The notes: a model not told the origin generated them from the letters alone. A DNA stretch of 8,600 nucleotides from Clostridia bacterium (GCA_017628935.1 JAGBYC010000121.1:1-8600); one strand, 5' to 3'; positions 1-6,145 are shown, numbered from the stretch's first letter. Program-made: numbers and translations.

Positions 1-1
1 A

Positions 2-832
2 AAAGCAATTACTAACGTAGACCTTTACGAGGCAATTAACAAAGTGTTAATCGGCCCTCAAAAGAAAAGCCGTGTGGTAACTGAAAGCGATAAACGAATT
101 ACGGCGTATCACGAAGCAGGCCACGCGATTTTAGCAAGACTTTTACCTGGTTGCGACCCAGTTCAAGAAGTTTCAATTATTCCACGTGGTTTGGCTGCCG
201 GTTATACAATGACTAGACCTGACAACGACAACACTCACGTAAACAAAAGCGACCTTTTAGACTCTATCGTAATGACGCTTGGTGGACGCGTTGCTGAAGA
301 ACTTATCATTAAAGATATTTCTGCAGGTGCATCAAACGATATTAGCGTGGTTACTGATAACGCGCGTAAGATGGTTACTGAGTGGGGTATGTCTGATAAG
401 ATAGGTCCTGTAAATTATAGTGGCGAAGGTCAAGTATTTATAGGTAAAGATATGCAAACGCGCGCAACGTACAGCGAGGCGTTAGCACAAATTATCGACG
501 AAGAAGTTGAACTTATTATTAAAAACGCACACCAAAAAGCAACTAAGCTTTTAAAAGAAAACAAATCTAAACTTGATAATATGGCGCGTTTACTTGTTGA
601 GCGTGAAACTATTTATCAAGACGAAGTTGATATGATTATGAACGGCGTTGACGCTAACGAAATTATGAAAATTATGGAAGCGCGCGACGAAAACTACCGT
701 GACAATCCGTTTTATAAAATGACGGAAAAAATGGAAAACGAAGAAGGTGTAGCAAAAAGCGAAAACGTTGAAAATTCCGTAGAAAACCCTACGGAAATCG
801 CTACTGAAAACAGCGAAAGCGTTAACGAATAA
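2..832 (+). CDS. ftsH: ATP-dependent zinc metalloprotease FtsH, C-terminal part (5' end outside window)
   Basis: Membrane-anchored AAA+ protease that degrades damaged membrane proteins and short-lived regulators at the cytoplasmic face of the inner membrane. Only the end of the ATPase lid and the M41 peptidase domain are present. The frame is open from base 2, so the GTG at 44 is an internal codon and not the start. The zinc motif HEAGH is at 110-124, and the third metal ligand is the Asp of GASND (338-340). The family blocks MTLGGRVAEE and ARKMVTEWGMSDKIGP follow in the expected order. The last ~55 residues form an acidic, Glu/Asn-rich low-complexity tail, which is usual for FtsH and poorly conserved. 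parA starts 42 bases downstream on the same strand with no terminator between, so cotranscription is plausible. Identification is secure; the transmembrane segments and Walker motifs are off the left edge. Confidence 0.97.
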   Translation, partial: KAITNVDLYEAINKVLIGPQKKSRVVTESDKRITAYHEAGHAILARLLPGCDPVQEVSIIPRGLAAGYTMTRPDNDNTHVNKSDLLDSIVMTLGGRVAEELIIKDISAGASNDISVVTDNARKMVTEWGMSDKIGPVNYSGEGQVFIGKDMQTRATYSEALAQIIDEEVELIIKNAHQKATKLLKENKSKLDNMARLLVERETIYQDEVDMIMNGVDANEIMKIMEARDENYRDNPFYKMTEKMENEEGVAKSENVENSVENPTEIATENSESVNE

Positions 833-874
833 CCCTAAACAAACACACAAAAACAAACGAAACGGGGTAATATT

Positions 875-1651
875 ATGGGAGAAATAATATCTTTTTCAAA
901 TCAAAAAGGTGGCGTAGGTAAAACTACTACTTGTGTAAACGTGTCGGCGTATCTTGCAAAGTTTGGCAAGAAGGTTTTAATAGTTGATATGGACCCTCAA
1001 GGCAACGCAACTACGGGGCTTGGCTTAGATAAAAGCGCAGTAAAAAGTTCGGTATATAATCTTTTAATTGACGACGCAAGCGTGTACGACGTTGTTCAAC
1101 CAACTAACGTTGAAAATTTAGACATATTGCCGTCTTCAATAGAGCTTGCAGGTGCTGAAGTTGAAATAGTTTATATTCCTAACAGAGAAAAGAAACTTTT
1201 TGAAAAGTTAAGCGAAATTAAAGACAGTTACGATTATATTTGTATCGACTGTCCTCCATCACTTGGTCTTTTAACAATCAACGCGCTTGCAGCGTCTGAC
1301 GGCGTTATAATTCCTATTCAATGCGAATATTACGCGCTTGAAGGGTTATCGCAACTTATGAACTCTATTAAACTTGTAATAAAGCACCTTAACAAAAAAC
1401 TTAAAATTAAAGGTGTTTCGCTTACTATGTTTGATGGAAGAGCGCTTGTAAGCAAGCAAATTGCAAACGAAATTCGCACTTATTTTGACAAAAGTGTGTT
1501 TAACACGGTTGTTCCAAGAAATATTCGCGTGTCTGAAGCGCCAAGTCACGGCGTTCCAGTAATGATGCACGACCCTAAGTGCGCAGGTGCAAGAGCGTAC
1601 CACGATTTAACTAAAGAAATATTAGAAAGGAGTGAAAATTATGGCGGTTAA
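875..1651 (+). CDS. parA: Chromosome-partitioning ATPase ParA/Soj
   Basis: Deviant Walker-type ATPase that binds nucleoid DNA as an ATP dimer and works with ParB to segregate the origin region; in Firmicutes (Soj) it also modulates DnaA. The deviant Walker A motif KGGVGKTT is at residues 11-18, with the signature lysine at 11. The switch region VDMDPQGN is at 38-45, Walker B ICIDCPP at 122-128, and the C-terminal PRNIRVSEAPSHGVPV at 214-229. At 258 residues it is the normal length for chromosomal Soj and lacks the N-terminal HTH of plasmid ParA proteins. The ATG at 875 is preceded by a modest GGGG at 862-865. Its last 11 bases overlap the start of parB, as in a translationally coupled pair. 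Confidence 0.96.
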   Translation: MGEIISFSNQKGGVGKTTTCVNVSAYLAKFGKKVLIVDMDPQGNATTGLGLDKSAVKSSVYNLLIDDASVYDVVQPTNVENLDILPSSIELAGAEVEIVYIPNREKKLFEKLSEIKDSYDYICIDCPPSLGLLTINALAASDGVIIPIQCEYYALEGLSQLMNSIKLVIKHLNKKLKIKGVSLTMFDGRALVSKQIANEIRTYFDKSVFNTVVPRNIRVSEAPSHGVPVMMHDPKCAGARAYHDLTKEILERSENYGG

Positions 1652-2558
1652 TAAAGGTTTAGGTAGAGGCCTTTCGGCACTTTTTCAATCAACTGAAGAC
1701 GATTATAGCAAAAATTTAGGCGTTACCGAAGAAGAACTTAAAACGGGTGTTTTAGAAATAAAATTAACCGACGTTTACGCTAACCCTAACCAACCACGTA
1801 AACTTTTCGACCCTAAAGCCCTTGACGAATTAGCGTCGTCAATTAAAGCAAACGGCGTTATTATGCCTATCGTTGTTAATAAAGACGACGACGGTAAGTA
1901 TATGATTATCGCCGGTGAAAGAAGATATCGCGCATCGCGTTTAGCAGGCAAAGAAGTAATACCTGCTATCGTTAGAAATTATAGCGAACGTCAAGTTAAG
2001 GAAATTGCACTTATTGAAAACTTACAACGTGAAGACCTTAATCCTATCGAAGCGGCAAACGCTATGAAACAACTTATGGAAGATTATTCTTTAACACAAG
2101 AAGAACTTTCAGAACGTATCGGCAAAAGCCGTTCTGCAATAGCAAACACCCTTCGTTTGTTAACGCTTGACGCCGAAGTAATTAAAATGGTAGTTTCAAA
2201 CAAACTTTCGCAAGGCCACGCACGTGCGTTGATTACTTTACCTACCGACGTTCAACAAAAAATTGCTCAACGCGCCGTTTCTGAAGGGTTATCAGTTCGT
2301 GACGTAGAGCAAGCAGTTAAAGAATATTACAACCCTCCTGAACTTGTTAAAAAAATCAAAAAAGTTCAAAATCAACAAGAAATGAGTGCTGAACTTAAAG
2401 ATTTAATTAACCGTATGCAACAAACTTTTGCAACTAAGGTTTCGGCTATCGGTAACGACAAAAAGGGCAGAATTTATATCGATTATTACACTCGTGATGA
2501 TTTAGATAGGCTTTGCGATATTATTGATTTTATTGAAAAATCAGGTAAAAATTTTTAA
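1641..2558 (+). CDS. parB: Chromosome-partitioning protein ParB/Spo0J
   Basis: CTP-dependent DNA clamp that loads at parS near the origin, spreads, recruits SMC and stimulates ParA. The 305-residue protein has all the parts in order: an N-terminal ParA-activating LGRGLSALF (residues 7-15), the ParB/Srx nucleotide domain with GERRYRA (92-98) and ENLQREDLNPIEA (126-138), an HTH at about 151-175 (LTQEELSERIGKSRSAIANTL), the conserved GHARAL block (192-197), and a C-terminal dimerisation domain (about 250-300). I chose the ATG at 1641 because AAGGAG at 1627-1632 lies 8 bases upstream. A GTG at 1632 would extend the protein by 3 residues but overlaps that Shine-Dalgarno. The start lies within the end of parA. 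A terminator follows 20 bases after the stop. Confidence 0.96.
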   Translation: MAVNKGLGRGLSALFQSTEDDYSKNLGVTEEELKTGVLEIKLTDVYANPNQPRKLFDPKALDELASSIKANGVIMPIVVNKDDDGKYMIIAGERRYRASRLAGKEVIPAIVRNYSERQVKEIALIENLQREDLNPIEAANAMKQLMEDYSLTQEELSERIGKSRSAIANTLRLLTLDAEVIKMVVSNKLSQGHARALITLPTDVQQKIAQRAVSEGLSVRDVEQAVKEYYNPPELVKKIKKVQNQQEMSAELKDLINRMQQTFATKVSAIGNDKKGRIYIDYYTRDDLDRLCDIIDFIEKSGKNF

Positions 2559-2577
2559 AGGTTAATTATATATAATT

Positions 2578-2607
2578 AAAAGCAACCGTTAAAATACGGT
2601 TGCTTTT
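2578..2607 (+). terminator. Rho-independent terminator after parB
   Basis: The arms AAAAGCAACCGT (2578-2589) and ACGGTTGCTTTT (2596-2607) pair perfectly over 12 bp around a 6-base loop. The T tract is short and belongs to the stem. It probably ends the ftsH-parA-parB transcript. A perfect TATAAT (2571-2576) abuts its left arm without a clear -35 box. Confidence 0.8.
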
Positions 2608-2617
2608 ACATAAGATT

Positions 2618-4009
2618 ATGCTAAAATTTAAAAAACTTAACGAAAAAAACTTAAAAATAGTAAAACGCTATATTCAAAAATTTCCGTTAAAAGTTTGCGA
2701 TTTTTCTCTTGGCGTTATTTATATGTGGCAAAACTTTTTTAAATATGAGTTTTGTGAAGTTGAAAACACGCTTATTTTAAAACTTCATTACGGTAATGAA
2801 GAGTGGTATCTTCCACCCGTTGGCGAAAACGTTGAAAATGCCGTTAGTGAACTTGAGAAATACGTAGTTGAAAACTATAAACCGTTGCGTTTTACTTGCG
2901 TTGACGAAAGTGTGTTAGCTTTTTATCAAAATAGGTACGGTAACGGCGCAACGTATGATTACGATAGAAAATGGTCTGACTATATTTACGATATTAACGA
3001 AATTAGCACGTTTACGGGCAAAAAGTTTAGTGGTCAGCGTAACCATATAAATAAGTTTAAAAAACTTTACGGTGGGTACGAATATAAAACTATAACTAAA
3101 AACGACTTGCCTAAACTACACGCGCTTTTAACAGAGTATAAAAAAGACCATAAAAAAATGGGCAGGGTTGAAAAGGGCGAGTTTGAAAATACCGTAAAAC
3201 TTTTAAACGTGTTTTTAAAGCTGGGGCTTTTTGGCGCGTATATTGAATATAACGGTAAGCCAATTTCGTTTTCGATAGGCGAATACGTTGGCGATACGTT
3301 AGTTATTCACGTAGAAAAGGCTTTAAGAGAATATCAGGGCGTATATCCTACCACTTTTAACGAGTTTGTAAACAAATTTAAAAAAGACGGCGTGCATTTT
3401 ATCAACCGTGAAGACGATAGTGGCGACGAAGGGTTAAGAACGTCGAAACTTCAATATAAACCTATTAAACTTTTAAACAAGTATTACGTTGAAGTGAAAA
3501 ATCCGTTCAACGTTAAAAAAATGCCGTCTATTAAGTATGGTGGGCTTTATTTTAATAAAATAACTGAAGAAGACAAAGAAAATTACTACCGTTTATACGT
3601 AAACAAGTCGCTTAACAAATACTGGGGTTACGATTATACAAAACATCTTCCTAACGCCACGGCAAACGACTTTTTAAATATGGTAAAAAGTGATTATAAA
3701 AATAAATTCAACGTTTGTTTGGCTGTTCGTGAAAGTAAAAACGGAGCGCTTATAGGCGAGGCTGTATTACACAACTTTGGCTACGACAACACCGTTGAAA
3801 TAGGCGTAAGGCTTTTTAAAAAATATCACGGCAAAGGCTACGGCAAAAAGGTTTTTACAACAATGAGCAACTACGTTAAAACAACGCTTAATAAAATTCC
3901 CGTAGCAAAGGCGTACAAGCAAAATAGTAGCTCAATTAACGCTATGCTTAAAACGGGGTTTACCATAGTTAAAGAAGACAAAAAATTCTACTATTTTACA
4001 AAAAACTGA
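2618..4009 (+). CDS. DUF2156 (LPG-synthase-C-like) and GNAT acetyltransferase fusion protein
   Basis: A 463-residue protein with two acyl/aminoacyl-transferase folds. Residues 1 to about 295 match the DUF2156/phosphatidylglycerol-lysyltransferase C-terminal family: an N-terminal block ending DFSLGVIYMWQNFFKYEF, GQRNHINKFKK at 139-149, and the signature INREDDSGDEGLRTSKLQYKP at 262-282. Residues from about 308 to 463 are a GNAT domain with acetyl-CoA loop RLFKKYHGKGYGKK (398-411) and the late block NSSSINAMLKTGF (436-448). There is no membrane domain, so it is not a complete MprF. The substrate is unknown; soluble DUF2156 proteins are thought to transfer amino acids or acyl groups. An in-frame TTG at 2600 lies inside the parB terminator hairpin, so I prefer the ATG at 2618, although no strong Shine-Dalgarno precedes it. 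No clear terminator follows. Confidence 0.85.
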   Translation: MLKFKKLNEKNLKIVKRYIQKFPLKVCDFSLGVIYMWQNFFKYEFCEVENTLILKLHYGNEEWYLPPVGENVENAVSELEKYVVENYKPLRFTCVDESVLAFYQNRYGNGATYDYDRKWSDYIYDINEISTFTGKKFSGQRNHINKFKKLYGGYEYKTITKNDLPKLHALLTEYKKDHKKMGRVEKGEFENTVKLLNVFLKLGLFGAYIEYNGKPISFSIGEYVGDTLVIHVEKALREYQGVYPTTFNEFVNKFKKDGVHFINREDDSGDEGLRTSKLQYKPIKLLNKYYVEVKNPFNVKKMPSIKYGGLYFNKITEEDKENYYRLYVNKSLNKYWGYDYTKHLPNATANDFLNMVKSDYKNKFNVCLAVRESKNGALIGEAVLHNFGYDNTVEIGVRLFKKYHGKGYGKKVFTTMSNYVKTTLNKIPVAKAYKQNSSSINAMLKTGFTIVKEDKKFYYFTKN

Positions 4010-4053
4010 ATAAAACTGTAAAATCATAGATATAATGCGAGAAAATGCGAAAA

Positions 4054-4093
4054 TGTTGATAACTATGTTAATAACTTTTTATTTTGTTGATAA
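4054..4093 (+). other. Cluster of three DnaA-box-like TGTTRATAA motifs
   Basis: TGTTGATAA occurs at 4054-4062 and 4085-4093, with TGTTAATAA at 4066-4074, all in one orientation within 40 bases. The reverse complement TTATCAACA is one base from the DnaA box TTATCCACA. Very AT-rich DNA follows. DnaA binding is an inference; an AT-rich chance cluster is possible. Confidence 0.35.
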
Positions 4094-4110
4094 ACGGTAA
4101 AAATTTTTCA

Positions 4111-4170
4111 TTTTTTTCGAAAATATGCTAAAAAATGCTTTACAAATAAAAATAAAAAGTGTAATATAAT
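4111..4170 (+). promoter_or_regulatory. Probable sigma-A promoter with upstream TTTTTTTCGAAAA element
   Basis: TTTACA at 4139-4144 stands 17 bases before TAATAT (4162-4167) and 20 before the overlapping consensus TATAAT (4165-4170). The 13-mer TTTTTTTCGAAAA at 4111-4123 ends 15 bases before the -35; the same 13-mer stands 14 bases before the -35 of the tRNA-Met promoter. The transcript would begin near 4176 and enter the structured region before queT. Confidence 0.55.
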
Positions 4171-4216
4171 CGCATAAATAAATTTGCTCATCATTTCCCC
4201 CTTATCATATATTTTC

Positions 4217-4251
4217 AAGTGGCAGTTTACGTTATTCGCAAACTGTCATTT
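4217..4251 (+). other. Hairpin early in the queT upstream region
   Basis: AAGTGGCAGTTT (4217-4228) pairs with AAACTGTCATTT (4240-4251) over 12 bp with two G-U pairs; the loop is 11 bases. A short T-rich run follows (GACTTTTC). It could be a weak terminator or a small-RNA end about 75 bases from the predicted transcription start. The loop carries TTACGTTATTCGC, which recurs in nearly the same form in the tandem repeats downstream. Confidence 0.5.
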
Positions 4252-4293
4252 GACTTTTCTAAAGTGTTATAAACTGCGTTATGCTTTGTTTCT

Positions 4294-4350
4294 ACAAAAT
4301 ATTGTTGACCCCGATAACCAACAAGGTTAATCGTGTCCAAAATATTTTGT
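4294..4350 (+). other. Long two-part hairpin
   Basis: The outer arms ACAAAATATT (4294-4303) and AATATTTTGT (4341-4350) are a perfect 10-bp inverted repeat. Inside, CGATAACC (4312-4319) pairs with GGTTAATCG (4325-4333) with one bulged base around the loop AACAA. The 57-base structure lies directly before the tandem repeat array. No T tract follows, so it is not a terminator in this orientation. Function unknown. Confidence 0.55.
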
Positions 4351-4361
4351 GAGCCTTGCCT

Positions 4362-4610
4362 AACTTGTTTCTAACCCTTTATGGTTAAGGGGGTTAAAAA
4401 GGTTTGCTTGCATCTAACATGTTGCACATCATTAAAATTTTACTCAGTCGCTTACGTTGTTCGCGCAACTTGTTTCTAACCCTTTATGGTTAAGGGGGTT
4501 AAAAAGGTTTGCTTGCATCTAACACGTTGTACATCATTAAAATTTTACTCAGTCGCTTACGTTGTTCGCGTAACTTGTTTCTAACCCTTTATGATTAGGG
4601 GAGATAAAAA
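4362..4610 (+). repeat. 105-bp tandem repeat, two full copies and a partial third
   Basis: Copy 1 is 4362-4466, copy 2 is 4467-4571, and a partial, diverged third runs from 4572 to about 4610. Each begins AACTTGTTTCTAACCCTTTA. Copies 1 and 2 differ at only three positions (within the AACATGTTGCACATC block and at the last base). Each unit contains an imperfect stem-loop from TAACCCTT and AAGGGGGTTA, and ends with TTACGTTGTTCGC (4452-4464, 4557-4569). In copy 3 the stem region has changed to TATGATTAGGGGAG. I found no credible reading frame through the units on either strand. They may be a leader-RNA domain, a protein-binding array or simple slippage expansion of an intergenic element. Confidence 0.9.
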
Positions 4611-4629
4611 TTTATTTTATAACTAAACA

Positions 4630-4669
4630 GAAGGTTTTCGGAAAACACTTCAAAATAAAAAAACCGAGG
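4630..4669 (+). promoter_or_regulatory. Candidate preQ1-I riboswitch of queT
   Basis: The element has the compact H-type pseudoknot plan of class I preQ1 aptamers. P1 is GAAG (4630-4633) with CTTC (4648-4651). The P1 loop contains TCGG (4638-4641), exactly complementary to CCGA (4664-4667) at the end of an A-rich tail. The loop ends in AACAC, resembling the conserved ACACC stretch. CCGA runs into GAGG (4666-4669), the queT Shine-Dalgarno, so pseudoknot formation would hide the ribosome site: ligand-bound means translation off. P1 is only 4 bp, short for the family, and I could not confirm the ligand-binding cytosine by alignment. The downstream gene supports the call. A TATAAC at 4618-4623 might give a start right at the aptamer, but no -35 is clear. 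Confidence 0.65.
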
Positions 4670-4677
4670 TATTGAAA

Positions 4678-5172
4678 ATGTTAAAATCTAATAAGAGTAT
4701 AGGCTCTAAGTTGGCAAGGGCAGGCGTTATTGCTTGCGTTTATGCCGTAACAACAATGTGCTTACCGTTTATGTCGTACGGAAGCGTGCAACTTCGCTTT
4801 TCTGAAGCGCTTACCATGTTGCCGTTACTTATTCCAGAGGCAGTGGTAGGCTTGTTTGTAGGGTGCTTGATTGCAAACCTTATAGGTAACGGTATAATCG
4901 ACGTTGTTTTTGGTTCGTTAGCAACGCTTATTGCAGGGCTTTTAACCTATCTTGTTGGAAAACTTATTAAAAACGAAGTTTTAAAGGTTGCTGTTGGTGG
5001 TTTTTTCCCCGTTATAGTAAACGCCATAGTAATTCCTTTTACTTTCTTGCTTATAACAGAGCTTGAATCACTTTACTTAATAAACTTCGTGTCTATTTTC
5101 GTTGGGCAGTTTATAGCCGTGTATTTGTTTGGAGCGTTGCTTTACGTAGCAATTAAAAAATATTTCAAATAA
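4678..5172 (+). CDS. queT: QueT family queuosine-precursor transporter (ECF S component)
   Basis: Integral membrane substrate-binding subunit of an energy-coupling-factor transporter, expected to import a queuosine precursor such as preQ1 for modification of tRNA position 34. The 164-residue length is normal for QueT. The signature RFSEALTMLPLLIPEAVVG (residues 40-58) is followed by GLFVGCLIANL and the DVVFGSLATLIAG block. About five to six hydrophobic helices span residues 13-35, 45-70, 74-94, 105-126 and 136-158. The ATG at 4678 has GAGG at 4666-4669 eight bases upstream; a TTG at 4672 would sit too close to it. The gene stands alone between the riboswitch-like leader and a terminator, with no ECF ATPase or T component beside it, as expected for group II ECF systems that share a module encoded elsewhere. 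Confidence 0.93.
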   Translation: MLKSNKSIGSKLARAGVIACVYAVTTMCLPFMSYGSVQLRFSEALTMLPLLIPEAVVGLFVGCLIANLIGNGIIDVVFGSLATLIAGLLTYLVGKLIKNEVLKVAVGGFFPVIVNAIVIPFTFLLITELESLYLINFVSIFVGQFIAVYLFGALLYVAIKKYFK

Positions 5173-5199
5173 AAAATGCGACGCTGTCGCGTCGCATTT
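5171..5199. terminator. Bidirectional terminator between queT and the small minus-strand gene
   Basis: AAATGCGACGC (5174-5184) and GCGTCGCATTT (5189-5199) form a perfect 11-bp stem with loop TGTC. Read leftward, the A run at 5171-5176 gives six U residues, so it best serves the minus-strand gene. Rightward it has only TTT and would be a weaker end for queT. Confidence 0.85.
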
Positions 5200-5218
5200 A
5201 TAAAAGTTTAAGTTAGCG

Positions 5219-5479
5219 TTACCTATCGTCGTTTTCTAAAAACAAATAGTCGTAATTAAAATCGTCAACGAAATCGTCTTTAGTAAGTTTAAGTGAGTTA
5301 AAATTTTCAAAACACTCACGGTGATACGGTATAATTATAGGGGTTGAAAGGTCAAGTTTTTGCGCTAAAGCCGAAACGTAGTCGAAAAACTCGGCGCTAA
5401 CGTAGTCGTTAATACTGTTGTACGACGCCTTCTTTACCGTTTTGTGATTTTTAACTAATTTTGCACTAATTTTTATCAT
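5219..5479 (-). CDS. Small conserved-looking protein of unknown function
   Basis: An 86-residue soluble protein with no signal peptide, membrane helix or cysteine pattern. I do not assign a function. The sequence reads as a real protein: the N-terminus MIKISAKLVKNHKTV looks like a beta strand, then FFDYVSALAQKLDLSTPIIIPYH (residues 31-53) and an acidic end TKDDFVDDFNYDYLFLEND. The middle and end patterns resemble, from memory, a short uncharacterised Firmicute family with a KLDIxTPVIL...F...DF..xxxFD layout. There is no Shine-Dalgarno, but the predicted transcription start coincides with the ATG, suggesting a leaderless mRNA. A strong leftward terminator follows 20 bases after the stop. It is divergent from rex, 45 bases apart start to start. 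Confidence 0.75.
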   Translation of the reverse strand: MIKISAKLVKNHKTVKKASYNSINDYVSAEFFDYVSALAQKLDLSTPIIIPYHRECFENFNSLKLTKDDFVDDFNYDYLFLENDDR

Positions 5480-5485
5480 AAAAAA

Positions 5486-5514
5486 ATTCTATCACACATT
5501 TGTGCTTTTTGCAA
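5486..5514 (-). promoter_or_regulatory. Extended -10 promoter of the small minus-strand gene
   Basis: Read on the minus strand, TTGCAA (5514-5509), a 17-base spacer ending TGA, then TAGAAT (5491-5486). The TGN before the -10 makes it an extended promoter. The start would fall near 5479, the A of the ATG. The -35 overlaps the rex Shine-Dalgarno on the other strand. Confidence 0.6.
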
Positions 5515-5524
5515 GGAGATTATT

Positions 5525-6145
5525 ATGGGTGGTAAACAAATTTCTGAAAACGTTATATCTCGCTTACCTAAATACTACCGTTATCTTCAAGAATTAGAGG
5601 TGAAGAAAATAAATAGAGTGTCAAGCAAGCAAATTTCAGAGGCGCTTAATTTAACGGCGTCACAAGTTAGGCAAGACCTTTCTAACTTTGGTGGCTTTGG
5701 TCAGCAAGGTTACGGGTACGACGTTGACTACTTAAAAGCGTGCATACGTGAAATTTTGGGGCTTAATACTTTTCATAATGCAATAATTATCGGTGGCGGA
5801 CGTATCGGCCAAGCACTTGCTAACTATAAAGGTTTTGCTAGTGAAAACGTTTACGTGCGTGCCGTGTTTGATATTAACGTTTCAAAAGTGGCTAAAATTG
5901 ACGGGGTTGACGTTTACGATATGGCTGAACTTGATGCGTACGTTTCTAATCATAAAGTTGACGTAGCTATAATTTCAGTTCAAAAAGAAGAGGCGAAAAA
6001 GGTTGCAGAAAAAGTAGTTGCTTTAGGCGTTAAGGCTATTTGGAATTTTGCTCCTATCGACCTTAATTTTGGTTCGCGCGCTGTGTGTGAAAACATAAAT
6101 ATGAGCGAAAGTTTAATGCGTCTTATATATAAAGCGAAAAGTTAA
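5525..6145 (+). CDS. rex: Redox-sensing transcriptional repressor Rex
   Basis: NADH/NAD+-sensing repressor of fermentation and respiratory genes, binding DNA as a dimer when NADH is low. The 206 residues hold a winged-helix domain (about 12-75; SSKQISEALNLTASQVRQDL as the HTH, FGGFGQQGYGYDV as the wing) and a Rossmann domain with GGGRIG at 90-95 and Asp116 at the end of strand two, fitting NAD(H) use. The closing blocks are IWNFAPIDLN (172-181) and a domain-swapped last helix. Many Rex proteins read GxGNLG in the dinucleotide loop; here it is GGGRIG, with all glycines kept. AAGGAG at 5513-5518 supports the ATG at 5525. I see no good Rex operator at its own promoter. No clear terminator follows. 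Confidence 0.95.
   Translation: MGGKQISENVISRLPKYYRYLQELEVKKINRVSSKQISEALNLTASQVRQDLSNFGGFGQQGYGYDVDYLKACIREILGLNTFHNAIIIGGGRIGQALANYKGFASENVYVRAVFDINVSKVAKIDGVDVYDMAELDAYVSNHKVDVAIISVQKEEAKKVAEKVVALGVKAIWNFAPIDLNFGSRAVCENINMSESLMRLIYKAKS

Noticed and set aside
178..196. TATTCCACGTGG, a parS-like half site in ftsH
   Set aside because: Only the left half matches; the right half (GTTTG) breaks the inverted repeat.
590..856. Minus-strand open frame of 88 codons opposite ftsH
   Set aside because: Phe/Val-rich translation mirrors the Glu/Asn-rich FtsH tail on the other strand; no ribosome site, no family resemblance.
1346..1603. Minus-strand open frame opposite parA
   Set aside because: Fully inside a confident gene, with an unlikely composition.
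2218..2229. Perfect palindrome ACGCACGTGCGT with the CACGTG core of parS, inside parB
   Set aside because: The flanks do not match the parS consensus (TGTTTCACGTGAAACA), and the bases encode the conserved HARA residues of ParB, which explains them.
3303..3320. TTATTCACGTAGAAAA, another weak parS-like match in the DUF2156-GNAT gene
   Set aside because: About 11 of 16 positions match and the central palindrome is broken; expected by chance in AT-rich coding DNA.
4362..4571. Minus-strand peptide in the 105-bp repeats (KLREQRKRLSKIL..., ending in a stop)
   Set aside because: Each unit has an in-frame stop just upstream and no start with a ribosome site, and the substitutions between copies are non-synonymous; best read as non-coding.
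4362..4610. CRISPR array
   Set aside because: The repeat unit is 105 bp with no alternating unique spacers, and no cas gene is present.
5442..5458. TTGTGA-N5-AACTAA as a Rex operator upstream of rex
   Set aside because: The right half matches only 3 of 6 and it lies inside the minus-strand coding region. The nearby CACA-TT-TGTG (5495-5504) has inverted polarity relative to a Rex site.
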